64,000 bases of DNA from Verpa conica (taxonomy: Eukaryota; Ascomycota; Pezizomycetes; Pezizales; Morchellaceae): assembly GCA_033030425.1 (NCBI GenBank), contig JAUFSD010000023.1, positions 744,001-808,000 of the forward strand. Direction: 5' to 3'. Numbering within the stretch: position 1 is the first letter of the stretch; each line of letters opens with the position of its first letter. The notes beneath the pieces were generated by a model. The model was not told the origin of the DNA. It made no database searches and saw only the letters and a program-made list of their open reading frames with translations. The position numbers and the translations under genes were made by a program. Shown here piece after piece: positions 47,211-57,000 of this stretch.

Positions 47211-47827
47211 TGTGAAGAATAGCGGAGTAACAGCTTAGGATGCAAGTCCTAATGGTATAACTCTACAGGTACGATGCACAGAAAGAAGCGTAAAGCCAGT
47301 GAATGGGTGGTAGCAACAGAATAGACTATTACTATAAAGAACAGGCAAGCAAGAATTCTGAGCATGTAATACCAAACAAGATAGCGTAGTAGATTGTTGT
47401 CTATGTCTAGAGAATTACAGTCCCAGAAAGAGGGAGAACGGCCCGCTATTTATACAGAGAAATCCTTTATCCTCCAACCGAGATAACTATGTGAAAATCG
47501 AGGTGGGAACACCGTTTGACCCTGAAAACCGTAACAAAGTAAAGATAACCAAAAGAAATGAGTAATACAATGCTTGTAAGCGAAATGGTGTGTTGAGTAA
47601 ACATAAATGAGCGCAACAAAATATGACTCATAACAAATGGCGCAATACATGTGAGTAATAAGGTATGCGACCTTTCGATAAACATTAGTAGTTATGTAAA
47701 AATGTAATAAATGTAAAAATGTATCGAAAAAACAATCAGAACTGTCATCGTAATGAAATGTAGCAAATGGAGATGAAATGTTATACAAACAAGGAAAGAC
47801 AGACTGAGAATCTCGAAAAAAATAACA
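47211..47827 (-). mobile_element. LTR family A (copy 2), outer right end
   Basis: This 617-bp LTR on the minus strand differs from copy 1 by a few bases (for example Arg/Cys in the embedded frame). The inner flank AGGGG matches the target duplication of copy 1, but the outer flank is GGAGT, so the duplication boundary falls exactly at the LTR end. Confidence 0.85.
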
Positions 47828-48533
47828 GGAGTTTGTTGGAAGTAGGGATTTATTGAGGGGGTTCATTGGGGGGTTCACTGGAGGGGGGTTCACTGGAGTG
47901 GAGGTTCACTGGAGTGGAGATTTACTGCTTTGCTGGAGAAGATTGCTCCTATGTGTTGTCAGAATTGATGTGATGTGGAGGAGAGCAGGAACTTAGTGGT
48001 TTTGGGCAAAGCTAGGCTGGGTAACGGCTGGGTAACTACTTTTTAGCAACGTCCAGATCTTCTGCAAATAGTTCTCGGAACCTCTGGGACCTCCGAGAAC
48101 CCCTGGGGCACCTTAGGCAAGACTCGAGACTCCCAAGTATATCAGGTATAGTGTTCATTTTGGGGCAAATCGCAGCGGTTCCTGAAATTATGGACCCGCC
48201 CCATTGTGGGTTCGGGGGCAAATTTTGACCAAAAAACCCGTCTTGGCTGGGGCGGTTCCCTGGCCAGGAGATGGGTTGGGGTGGTTCCCACTAGGGGAAT
48301 CCTATTTTTGCACTACTGTGCATATACTGCCATTCATTCGCCTTTCGTATGCCACTCACAGTGCTTTAGAACTCAATTGCAGTCCTCAAACGCTGTATAT
48401 ATATATCGATCTTGCTCTAATTGGGCTCTGATGTTCACGGTTGTCAAGAACACCTATTTCCTAGTCTGCCTTACTTACCTCCTTGTTTCATGTATCGTTT
48501 CATACCTCGTAGGATTCTTGTTATCATTGGTCA

Positions 48534-48800
48534 TGTAAGAAGTACGCCTCGCAGGGCGAGACGTTTATAGTTTCGTGTAGAAGGAGGTCGCTCCTTCAGT
48601 TTCATATTGTCTCATTGTTGATCTCAGCGTCCCTCCAGAAAGGGTATAAAAGGGACGCATCTCTGTTAGTTAGTTAGTTCTTCACGCAACAACTTGCATT
48701 CAATACCTTACCTACCTTGTCCCTGAGTTCCTAGTCTCTCGATACTAGCCTTGCCTCGTGATTATCGCCTGCTGTTCCCCAATAGGTGATCGGCTTTTAC
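48534..48800 (+). mobile_element. Possible LTR fragment
   Basis: The sequence TGTAAGAAGTACGCC, a strong TATA box (GGGTATAAAAGGGACGC, about 48641) and TTAGTTAGTTAG then a T/C-rich stretch resemble a gypsy-type LTR U3-R region. No second copy is present and the right end was not found. Confidence 0.35.
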
Positions 48801-49219
48801 AACGGTCCTCCCACATCCTTTGCTCAAAATCCGGAACCGCACCGCTTTGTGGTTTGGGGCAGTTTCTTAATGCAGTTTCTCAGGGAGTTTGGGGGTCTAA
48901 GTCCCTCATGACGAACACTTACCAGGTACACCCTGAAGCTGTAGAGTGTCCCTACGCCCTAAAACTTTTGCTGACGTAGAGTGCAGGTATTATTAAGTAT
49001 CTGGTGGTGCATCTACAGATTCTTGAGTATAGAATATTAATACGTCCATATGTACATTTTCTTGGTAACGTAAGAGTGGGTGCGAGTATATTTATAATAG
49101 CTAAAATACATGTAGCTCCAAGCATTTAACTCTGCTTTAACGTCTACTGTTCTTGAAATAATTATTAAAAAGTATTTTTATCTTTATAGTTTCTTTCAAT
49201 CATATATTTTTATCATTCC

Positions 49220-49305
49220 ACATTAGTGGCCTAATGGGTAGATTGTTGCTTTGGCCGGACAGCATTCTACTTGTAAGGTTGCAGGTTCAAATCCTGTTGC
49301 ATGCC
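49220..49305 (+). repeat. tRNA-like module with Pol III A and B boxes
   Basis: TGGCCTAATGG (49227-49237) fits the A box and GGTTCAAATCC (49284-49294) fits the B box, at normal tRNA spacing. The acceptor stem does not pair, so it is more likely a tRNA-derived SINE head or pseudo-tRNA than a working tRNA. Confidence 0.4.
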
Positions 49306-49610
49306 TATTTTGTAGGTCACGCCCTTTAGGTTCAGCGGCTAAGCTGCATAAGGATATGGACGCTGGTTGATGAAAGATTCCAGTATAAAAAAATCTTTGT
49401 TCCTTGCTGCCAATTGACTCGGGGGAAAACAGGCATGTATCACGTGGGTGATTTTGCTTGTCAGAAAAAATTTGATGACTAATCTATTAGTCATTAGTGG
49501 CGGCCAAATATTTCTTGGCAAGATTTCCCTATATTATCTTCTCTCTTTCTCCTTCCTTCCTCTTTTCCCTTCTCTCTATCATTCCTTCGCCTTACTACAT
49601 TACGATTGTC

Positions 49611-50132
49611 ATGTCTTCCTCTAAGCAATTCGACAAAGCGAATCAACAGTTAGATTACCTACTACAGGAAGGTATCTACCAGGATTCGTACCAGTCTTTC
49701 ACCCACGGGCCATCTCATGGAATTAAACGCATTCTCAAACGTTGGAGTGATTTACAAATTGGTATCCAGTCGACTACTTCCTTACTCAATTACACCGACC
49801 TTAAAGATATGAAAAAGGCAAAAACTCTTCCACCACATAATGACCAACTTCTTTCCACCTTTAAACGCATCGAAAGTACTCCAGCACATCACCAAATCGT
49901 CGATCATAATGGCAATATCTTGGCTTATCGATTCCAGGTACCAATGAACTTTATCAATACTTTATCGGAAAGTCAAAGCATTCTCCCTCACACCAAAACC
50001 TCTGCCACCATTCGTGGAGCTTTCAATCATAGGCATTATGCTCTTTGGGCCGACTACAGTCAAGATATTTTTTATAGTTCTGAATATCTCAACGATTCTC
50101 CTCATTCCCAGCAGTTTTTAGACCTCAACTAG
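49611..50132 (+). pseudogene. Truncated copy of the Helitron-linked dioxygenase gene (N-terminal part)
   Basis: This 173-codon ORF starts MSSSKQFDKANQQL. Its C-terminal half aligns with residues about 150-245 of the protein at 52096: DHNGNILAYRFQVPMNFINTL versus DKRGHLLGYRFKIPQNLLETL, and RGAFNHRHYALWADYS versus RGVYDNRHYAVWADYS. It stops (FLDLN) before the catalytic HxD segment, so it cannot have dioxygenase activity. Tandem-repeat DNA follows directly. It may be the remnant of a third cassette whose right part was lost. Whether it is expressed is unknown. Confidence 0.65.
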
Positions 50133-50389
50133 CAATGGGTGGTGGATACTGGAAGCGCTTGGGTGGCTTGGGTGGCTTGGGTGGCTGGTGGTTACCCGGC
50201 TTACCCCTTTGTGTTGACTGGCGACGTCAGCGTACCTCTCCTGCTTGCTACCCCCCCTATTGCTACCGACAAACACCTATCTACTGCCATATCGACTGGT
50301 TTTTGCTGCTTGTGAGTACCCCCCCATTTAGACGTCATTTGCATGCTTCGCTGACCTCCATATCGACCCCCATATCGACCTCCCTGCTG

Positions 50390-51085
50390 GCCTCGATTCC
50401 CTGTCTATTTAGACCTCTTTTCGCCATCTATTAGGACCTCTATTCGCCCCCTATTAGGACCTCTATTCACTGTCTATTGGGACCTCTTTTCGCCGCCTAT
50501 TGGGACCTCCATTCGCCGCCTTTTCTGTCGTCTCTCCGACACCGACTGACTGCCTGGACCTCGACCAGACAGCGACTCTCTGTCCCCCGTGCCCTGGCTG
50601 CGAACCTCTGCTTTTCTGGACCTCGACCGGACAGCGACTGCCTGCTTGCCTGCTTGCCTGCTTGCCTGCTTGCCTGCTTGCCTGCTTGCCTGCTTGCCTG
50701 CTTGCCTGCTTGCCTGCTTGCTCGGACAGCGAACCTCTAACCACCTGGACCTCGGTCGGACAGCGACTCTCTGTCTCTCGTGCCCTAGGAGCGAACTTCT
50801 GCCCACCTGGACCTCGACTGCGCGCCTGCTTCGCCCAGCAGCAACCCCCCCCCTAGGAACGAACCTCTGCCTACCTGGACCTCGACCAGACCTCGACTGC
50901 GCGCCTACTTCGCCCAGCAGCAACCCCCCCCCCTAGGAGCGAACCTCTGCCTACCTGGACCTCGACCGGACCTCGACTGTGCGCCTGCTTCGCCCAGCAG
51001 CAACCCCCCCCCTAGGAACGAACCCCTGCAGCAGAGACCTCCTCTGGACCTCGACCGGACAGCGACTGCCTGTCTCCCGCGCGCT
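50390..51085. repeat. Composite tandem-repeat block
   Basis: There are three arrays. Units of about 26 bp containing ATTAGGACCTCTATTCGCC lie at 50390-50520. An 8-bp array (CCTGCTTG)x10 lies at about 50641-50721. Units of 60-120 bp carry CTGGACCTCGACCGGACAGCGACTG and GCCCAGCAGCAACCCCCCCC, at about 50550-51085. The repetitive KQASRQAG frames here are repeat artefacts. Confidence 0.85.
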
Positions 51086-51209
51086 GACAGCAAACTTCTG
51101 CTTATTAGAGACTGACTCTTGTCTGCAAGCACTCCATATTGCCCATATATCGTTCCTGCGCTGACAATATACAGACAACAAATTGACGGTGTCTCTATCT
51201 TGATCCTGT

Positions 51210-51515
51210 TCTTGACCCGTTCCCGTTCTCGACCTGTTCCCATTCTCGTTCTCGACCTGTTCCCGTTCCCGTTCTCGACCTGTTCCCGTTCCCGTTCTCG
51301 ACCTGTTCCCGTACTCGACCTGTTCCCGTACTCGACCTGTTCCCGTTCTCGTTCTCGACCTGTTCCCGTACTCGATCCAGTTCCCGTTCTCAATCCGGTT
51401 CCCGACCTGTTCTCGATCCTGTTCTCGACCTGTTCCCGTTCTCGACCTGTTCCCGTTCTCAATCTAGTTCCCGTTCTCAATCCAGTTCCCGACCCGTTCT
51501 CGATCCTGTTTCCGC
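51210..51515. repeat. 17-bp minisatellite (GTTCCCGTTCTCGACCT units)
   Basis: About 15 imperfect tandem units with 6-bp slips, all variants of one core. It gives Arg/Glu/Thr-rich or Pro/Phe-rich frames with no gene meaning. Confidence 0.85.
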
Positions 51516-51594
51516 CAGTTCACATTCTCGACCTCTTTTCACAAGCAATATAAGGTTAGTTTTTCCCGTTAGTTCTTTATGTGCGTTTTCAACA

Positions 51595-51712
51595 GTGCGA
51601 GTGCGAGTGCGGGTGCGGATTTGGGTGTGGGTGTGGGTGTGGGTGTGGGTGCGGGTGCGGGTGCGGGTGCGGGTGCTGGTGCGAATGCGAGTGCGGGTGC
51701 GAATGCGGGGGT
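51595..51712. repeat. Hexanucleotide repeat (GGGTGC/GGGTGT)n
   Basis: About 19 hexamer units, GGGTGY with GAGTGC and GAATGC variants. Confidence 0.85.
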
Positions 51713-51750
51713 GAGGACTCTGGTCCATACGTTCACTTTACATAAAACGG

Positions 51751-51802
51751 TAAACTCCATAGACCGCTTTCGGCTGTACATGTACAGTTGATTGGGAGTT
51801 TA
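51751..51802. repeat. Nested palindrome
   Basis: TAAACTCC (51751-51758) pairs with GGAGTTTA (51795-51802). Inside is the perfect 14-bp palindrome CTGTACATGTACAG (51774-51787). The stretch could extrude as a cruciform. It lies about 300 bp before the dioxygenase start, where an end of the cassette might be, but the expected Helitron CTRR end is not evident. Confidence 0.6.
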
Positions 51803-51884
51803 ACGGTAAAGTGTGGCATTTTGGTTGGGAGGATACGGCTTTTTTAGCCCTATTCTGCAGCTCACGGGAGTTGTGCCGGAACGC

Positions 51885-52045
51885 CTAGGTGGAGGGCTTG
51901 CCACACGTTCTTCCCAGCGAGGGGGGAGCTCGAGAGAGTTATACCGATCTCCTAGGTGGAGGGTTGCCACACATTCTTCCCAGCGAGGGGGGGAAACTCG
52001 CGGGAGTTATACCAATCCCCTATATGGAGGGCTACCATATATTAA
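51885..52045. repeat. About 75-bp direct repeat, 2-3 units
   Basis: Units contain GGAGGGYTGCCACAC, TTCTTCCCAGCGAGGGGGG and GGGAGTTATACC. They sit just upstream of the dioxygenase ATG and could be its promoter region. Confidence 0.75.
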
Positions 52046-52095
52046 CCTGACCAACTATTAGTGAAAGAGAAAGGCTAACGGGAAATCCTTTAGAT

Positions 52096-53415
52096 ATGAA
52101 TTCTACTCCTGGTTCACCTAGTTCTCTCAGTTCTCTTACCTCTCTTGGTTCTCCTACTCCTCCCGGTTCACCTATTCCTCCTGGTTCATCTATTCCTCCC
52201 GGTTCACCTTACAGTTCACCCACTCTTCCTGATTCCTCTACTGTACCAGATAGCTTCTACTACAACGGTAGAGAGAACTCCAATAGGGTTAAGCATTATA
52301 TTGATACTGGAGCTTTTACCAGACAGAGTCTTCCATATCCTATGCCTAGAGGAAGTTCTCTAGAAGCTGAGGTTGAGAAAATTTTTGTTGCGTGGCAGGA
52401 GACTAGAAAGGATAAAACTGTTTTACGGTCTCCTATTTCTTATAATCTCTTGCTGGAGAGATCTAAAGGAGAACCAGGACTTATGCCAGAGATTGCTGAG
52501 TATGAGAAAGCTATCAAAAGCTTTACTTGGTGTCCTTCGAGCTTGGGAACCTTAGAGATTAAAGATAAGAGAGGGCATCTTTTGGGATATCGGTTCAAAA
52601 TTCCTCAGAATCTTTTAGAGACTTTGAAGGAATCTGATTCCATGTTGCCTGTGAAGGCAGCTAGGAAGCAAGGAGGTGGAGGACAAGTTGAGGCACGAGG
52701 AGTTTATGACAATAGGCATTATGCTGTTTGGGCAGACTATAGCAAGAGGATTAGACAGAGTAAAGAGATGGAGAAAGATGAGCCAGCAGCTGGGAATTGG
52801 GTTGCTACGAATAATGATTTATTCAAAGCTATGACTCACGAACTGAGGATGATTGCTCCAGATCAGTATGTGAGGCTTACTGGCAATATTGGTAAGTTTA
52901 TGAAGAGGTTTACTAATAAAGCTGGTGAGCCTTTGAAGCCAGTTGCAGGAGCGTGGCATGGTGTTTGTATTAATAGGGGGCAGACTGGTGATGTGTCTTC
53001 TAGCCATCAAGATTGAATGGATCTGCCTAGTTCCTACAATGCAGTTGCACCGTATGGAGATGGCTTTACTGGAGGGGACTTGATTTTATGGCAGTTGAAG
53101 ATGAGAATTCAGTTGTCTATTGGGGAGGGATTTATGTTTATGGGAAGTATAATTGCTCATAAAGTGACTGATATTACAGGAGGCGTGAGAAACAGTATTG
53201 ACTTGTTTGCTCACAAGAGTACTTTTGCTGTTCTGGATAGGTATAATGAGAGAAATGGAAGAGGGAGATATGGGAAAAAGGCGGGAGAGCTTAGAATGGA
53301 AAAAGGAAGGAAGGAAAAGAAAAAAAAGAATAGGTTAGAGAGAATGGGACAGAGAGATGAGAAAAGAGAAAGGCAAAGTGCGTTGGGATTGATTAAAGGG
53401 AAGTGTGAGGGTTAG
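52096..53415 (+). pseudogene. TET/JBP-like 2OG-Fe(II) dioxygenase, one in-frame stop
   Basis: This single frame of 440 codons has a Ser/Pro/Gly-rich N-terminus with PPGSP repeats. The conserved region LEIKDKRGHLLGYRFKIP ... GVYDNRHYAVWADYS is shared with the copy at 49611, and ELRMIAPDQY ... PVAGAWHGVCIN follows. The catalytic double-stranded beta-helix has the iron motif HxD (His304-Gln-Asp306), FTGGDLILWQ, IAHKV (His355, third iron ligand) and GVRNSIDLFAHKS (Arg365, 2-oxoglutarate ligand). This pattern is that of the TET/JBP group, which oxidises 5-methylcytosine or thymine; substrate here is inference. A basic Lys/Arg-rich tail could bind nucleic acid. Codon 307 is TGA (53014-53016); the copy at 61090 has Trp there, so TGG-to-TGA is likely. 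The frame is otherwise intact, so decay is recent or the stop is read through. Confidence 0.75.
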
Positions 53416-53649
53416 TTTTGTTTGCTTTATATTTTTTGTTTTCTTTCTCTACTATGTAACAATTGCAATTGCAATTTTTTGCACGATACTATTATTGGTA
53501 TAAGTACTTTTGCTATGACTATTATTACAACTACGAGAACAATACCAGCATGAGAAACACGAACACTACTACTACAAACTCTAGTATTGCTACTACTACA
53601 GCTACCGGAGTCATAAAGCTAACACAGCAACTGTATTAATGGAGCAGCT

Positions 53650-53955
53650 ATACTATCAGATTCATAATGCTACCAGATCTACCGTACTACCAAACTCACT
53701 ATACTACCACCATTCAACCAAACCACCAAGCTACCAGCTCTACAACGCTACCAGATCCACAACGTTGTCAGATCCGCAAAACTACCAGATTCACAACGCT
53801 CCCAGATTCACAACGCTACCAGATTCACAATGCTACCAGATTCACAACGCTAACAGACTTCCCACTTCTATCACTCAATTGGAGTTACTAAGCTGCTGGA
53901 GCAATCACGCTGCCAGAGCCACCACGCTGCCAGAGCCACCACTATTCTACCGCCA
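53650..53955. repeat. 17-18 bp minisatellite (CTACCAGATTCACAACG units)
   Basis: This is a long imperfect array of the same unit as at 37600-37705 and 45841-45945. It includes the ACTTCCCACTTCTATCACTCAATTGG segment of those arms (compare 45950), so a whole block, not only the unit, is shared. It lies between the dioxygenase and RepHel genes. Confidence 0.8.
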
Positions 53956-54010
53956 CTATTAGTTTCATTTTCACTATAATAGCTATATCAATACATGATA
54001 GATTTAATAC

Positions 54011-57000
54011 TTAAATAAGTGTTAAAGATTCAAGACGTTTATACTCTTCAATAGCTTCTTGGTCAGCTTTAATAGCTATCGGATTGAATGAGCTAATAGC
54101 TATATCCCTCCACCGTCTGGCTCTACTTATTGCCGTATAGGCTTGACCAACACTAAAGATTGTGGCATCTAATGTCAAGCAGATTCTATTCAATGACAAG
54201 CCTTGCGTTTTATGGATAGTAAGTGCAAAAGCATTTTGAATTGGTAGCTGGGTGCGTGAATATGCAATGCCGTTGTGGTGGAAATATACGGTGTGCAGCT
54301 GTATTTCTACCATCTATATTTCAGTGCGTATTAATAAGTAAGTCTATCAAGCTTTAATACTTATATAAATTGATTTGAAGTACTTACACGTATGCCTTCT
54401 ATAGTAGGGAATGCTACTGTTGGCAACCCATTATCTCTCAACTCTACGATTATACCACAAGTGCCATTTGATATTCCCAAAGCCATCATCATGTTATTGA
54501 GAAACATGACTTTAGCACCTGGTACACAAACCACTTCAGCAGGATAGTTAGTACCCATTTTGAATGTGCGAGAGTTCTGACTTCCTTCTAGCTGACTTCC
54601 TTCTTCACGGTCTATTGCATATTGTATATGTTTTTGACTGTCCGGTAAAGAGTCAAGCAAAAGACTATTAATACTTGTAGCTGTTTGGCGGAGAGATACT
54701 AAGTGGGTAGTAAGATAGGTTTGATCCCGTGTTTGAAAGGTTTGGATCTTTTGATTGATAAGTTGTTGGCTATGAGGGCTAATATAACCAAAGCGGAGAT
54801 CATTTAGGAGCTGAAAAAAGTCCAAGTCTTCATTCTGACGGATAGAGGTTTTCAGAAACAGAGGGCTAAAGAGTTTCCAGAGACTGGAGTGAAAGACCTT
54901 TAAGCTGGTAACTGGTGGAAGCTGCAAGAGATCTCCTAGACAGATAACGTGGATATTGCCAAAAGGTCTAATATTGTTGTGAAGACGGGCAAATAAAGAG
55001 GATACAAATTCAAAAAGGTCTGTGTTTACCATTGAAATCTCATCGATCACTATAACTCTAACTTTTTGCAATGACTGAGTTCTTTCAGGTGACTGAAATA
55101 CACTTGTCTTGAAGCCACCACCGTCAGACCCACCAATATGCAATGCAGAATGAATTGTTTGACCATTAATATTGTTTGCAGCAATACCGGTAGGTGCAAG
55201 AAGGAGATATGAGAGGTGTTGACTTGTGAACCATTGTTGAAGGGCACGCAACAGGTATGATTTCCCTGTACCAGCAGGGCCAGTGATAAAAAGCTTAACA
55301 CTTGGGCTTGTAGGGCGGGTTCCAGTAATAGCTTGGGTTATTTTGCTGTAGGCTTGGTACTGTTCAGGCTGGAGATCAAAAACAATAGCTTGATTGAGGG
55401 CGGGAGGAGGTAGATGTTGCAACTCTAGGAGTTGTTTATCAATAATAGCTTTAACTGACTGGCTTATTGTTGCTGTTATAGTATCGACAAGTTCCAAATA
55501 GATATCTGATAGGTGAAGGCGGGTGAGTTGAACTTCTTGCTTGTATGTTGAAAGGAGTTGGTGATAAAGTCTAGGGTGCCTAGCTAATAAATGCTCTTTA
55601 TAGGAACTGTATTGCTCGTGGCCTACAACCTCATCATCTGATCTCCAAGAATCAAGCTCGAGAAGCTTGCAGAAGAAAAAAGATTCACCATCTGCAAGTC
55701 TTCGGTAGGCAGTTCTGATTAATATTGGCTATGAGAGTATTAGTATTGCATCAGTAATGAGCAGGTAGAGAAAAGAATAACCTTTTGACGGGCATAGACA
55801 AAGCTGCCAGTATTATCTTTCCAGAATTTAGTTTTGCTCCTGCGTTGATGACGTTCTATCTTATACTGGGAATGATATTTGAAGTAGGTTAATGATTCGA
55901 AAGGGTAGCAAGAAGGTCTTGCAAAGTACTTATCAATAGCATCTGGATAATAAGGTGAGTCCCCATCCTCTTCTTGTTCTAGTAGCCAAGCAGGTTTGAC
56001 TACTGAGATGCGTTCTGTTGGAGTAGAAGTTGGAAGGTAGATGCAACCGCTTGACATTTGAAAAATAGGGAAGCTAAGGAGTAAAACCATACATTCCATA
56101 GAGCCCATTCTACGGGATAGTAAATGAGACAATGTATGATCATTGCTCTGAATATTGACCAGAGATTTAGGTTCAGCTTTGGTGACGTATTTTGAAATAT
56201 ACTTTGCCAAACCACCTGAAGTGCAGTATTGTATGTTGCAATGAGCTTGCCAGAGTAGTAGGAGCTGGGGTGAATAAGGAACAACATAACGGTCTGCTTC
56301 TGTCAACCTGCGGTAGGTATATCTGATCTCTCCATGCTTTTGATAGGTTACTGATGAAATTTCTGCAGGAAAGCCTTTACGGCAAGGACCTGTAATTGTA
56401 TTATCTCTGTGAAGAATAGCGGAGTAACAGCTTAAGACGCAAGTCCTAATGGTATAACTCTACAGGTACGATGCACAGAAAGAAGCGTAAAGCCAGTGAA
56501 TGGGTGGTAGCAACAGAATAGACTATTACTATAAAGAACAGGCAAGCAAGAATTCTGAGCATGTAATACCAAACAAGATAGCGTAGTAGATTGTTGTCTA
56601 TGTCTAGAGAATTACAGTCCCAGAAAGAGGGAGAACGGCCCGCTATTTATACAAAGAAGTCCTTTATCCTCCAACCGAGATAACTATGTAAAAACCGAGG
56701 TGGGAACGCCGTTTGACCCTGAAAACCGTAACAAAGTAAAGGTAACCAAAAGAAATGAGTAATACAATGCTTGTAAGCGAAATGGTGTGTTGAGTAAACA
56801 TAAATGAGCGCAACAAAATATGACTCATAACAAATGGCGCAATACATGTGAGTAATAAGGTATGCGACCTTTCGATAAACATTAATAGTTATGTAAAAAT
56901 GTAATAAATGTAAAAAATGTATCAAGAAACAATCAGAACTGTCATCGTAATGAAATGTAGCAGATGGAGATGAAATGTTATACAAACAAGGAAAGACAGA

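Larger units (their letters stand above)
35720..47827. repeat. Large inverted duplication (palindrome) with nested insertions
   Basis: The left arm (35720-38165, continuing at 43978 after the gypsy insertion) is mirrored by the right arm (47827 back to about 45225); coordinates sum to about 83546. The arms are nearly identical for about 2.6 kb: the ORFs 36332-36613, 36580-36945, 37102-37380 and 37883-38155 reappear with the same translation at 46934-47215, 46602-46967, 46166-46444 and 45391-45663. Identity drops suddenly at about 44134/45225 inside LTR family C, though homology goes on to 44610/44988. The outer limit is exactly the LTR-A terminus. Confidence 0.9.
47828..49610. other. Repeat-derived, no gene supported
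   Basis: It contains GGTTCACTGGAG direct repeats (47867-47920), an LTR-like promoter segment (48534 onward) and a tRNA-like module (49220-49305). ORFs 48204-48538 and 48758-48979 are featureless. Confidence 0.45.

Noticed and set aside
50463..51480. Repetitive ORFs on both strands (KQASRQAG, Arg/Glu-rich and Leu/Pro-rich)
   Set aside because: They are translations of tandem repeats, open in several frames at once.
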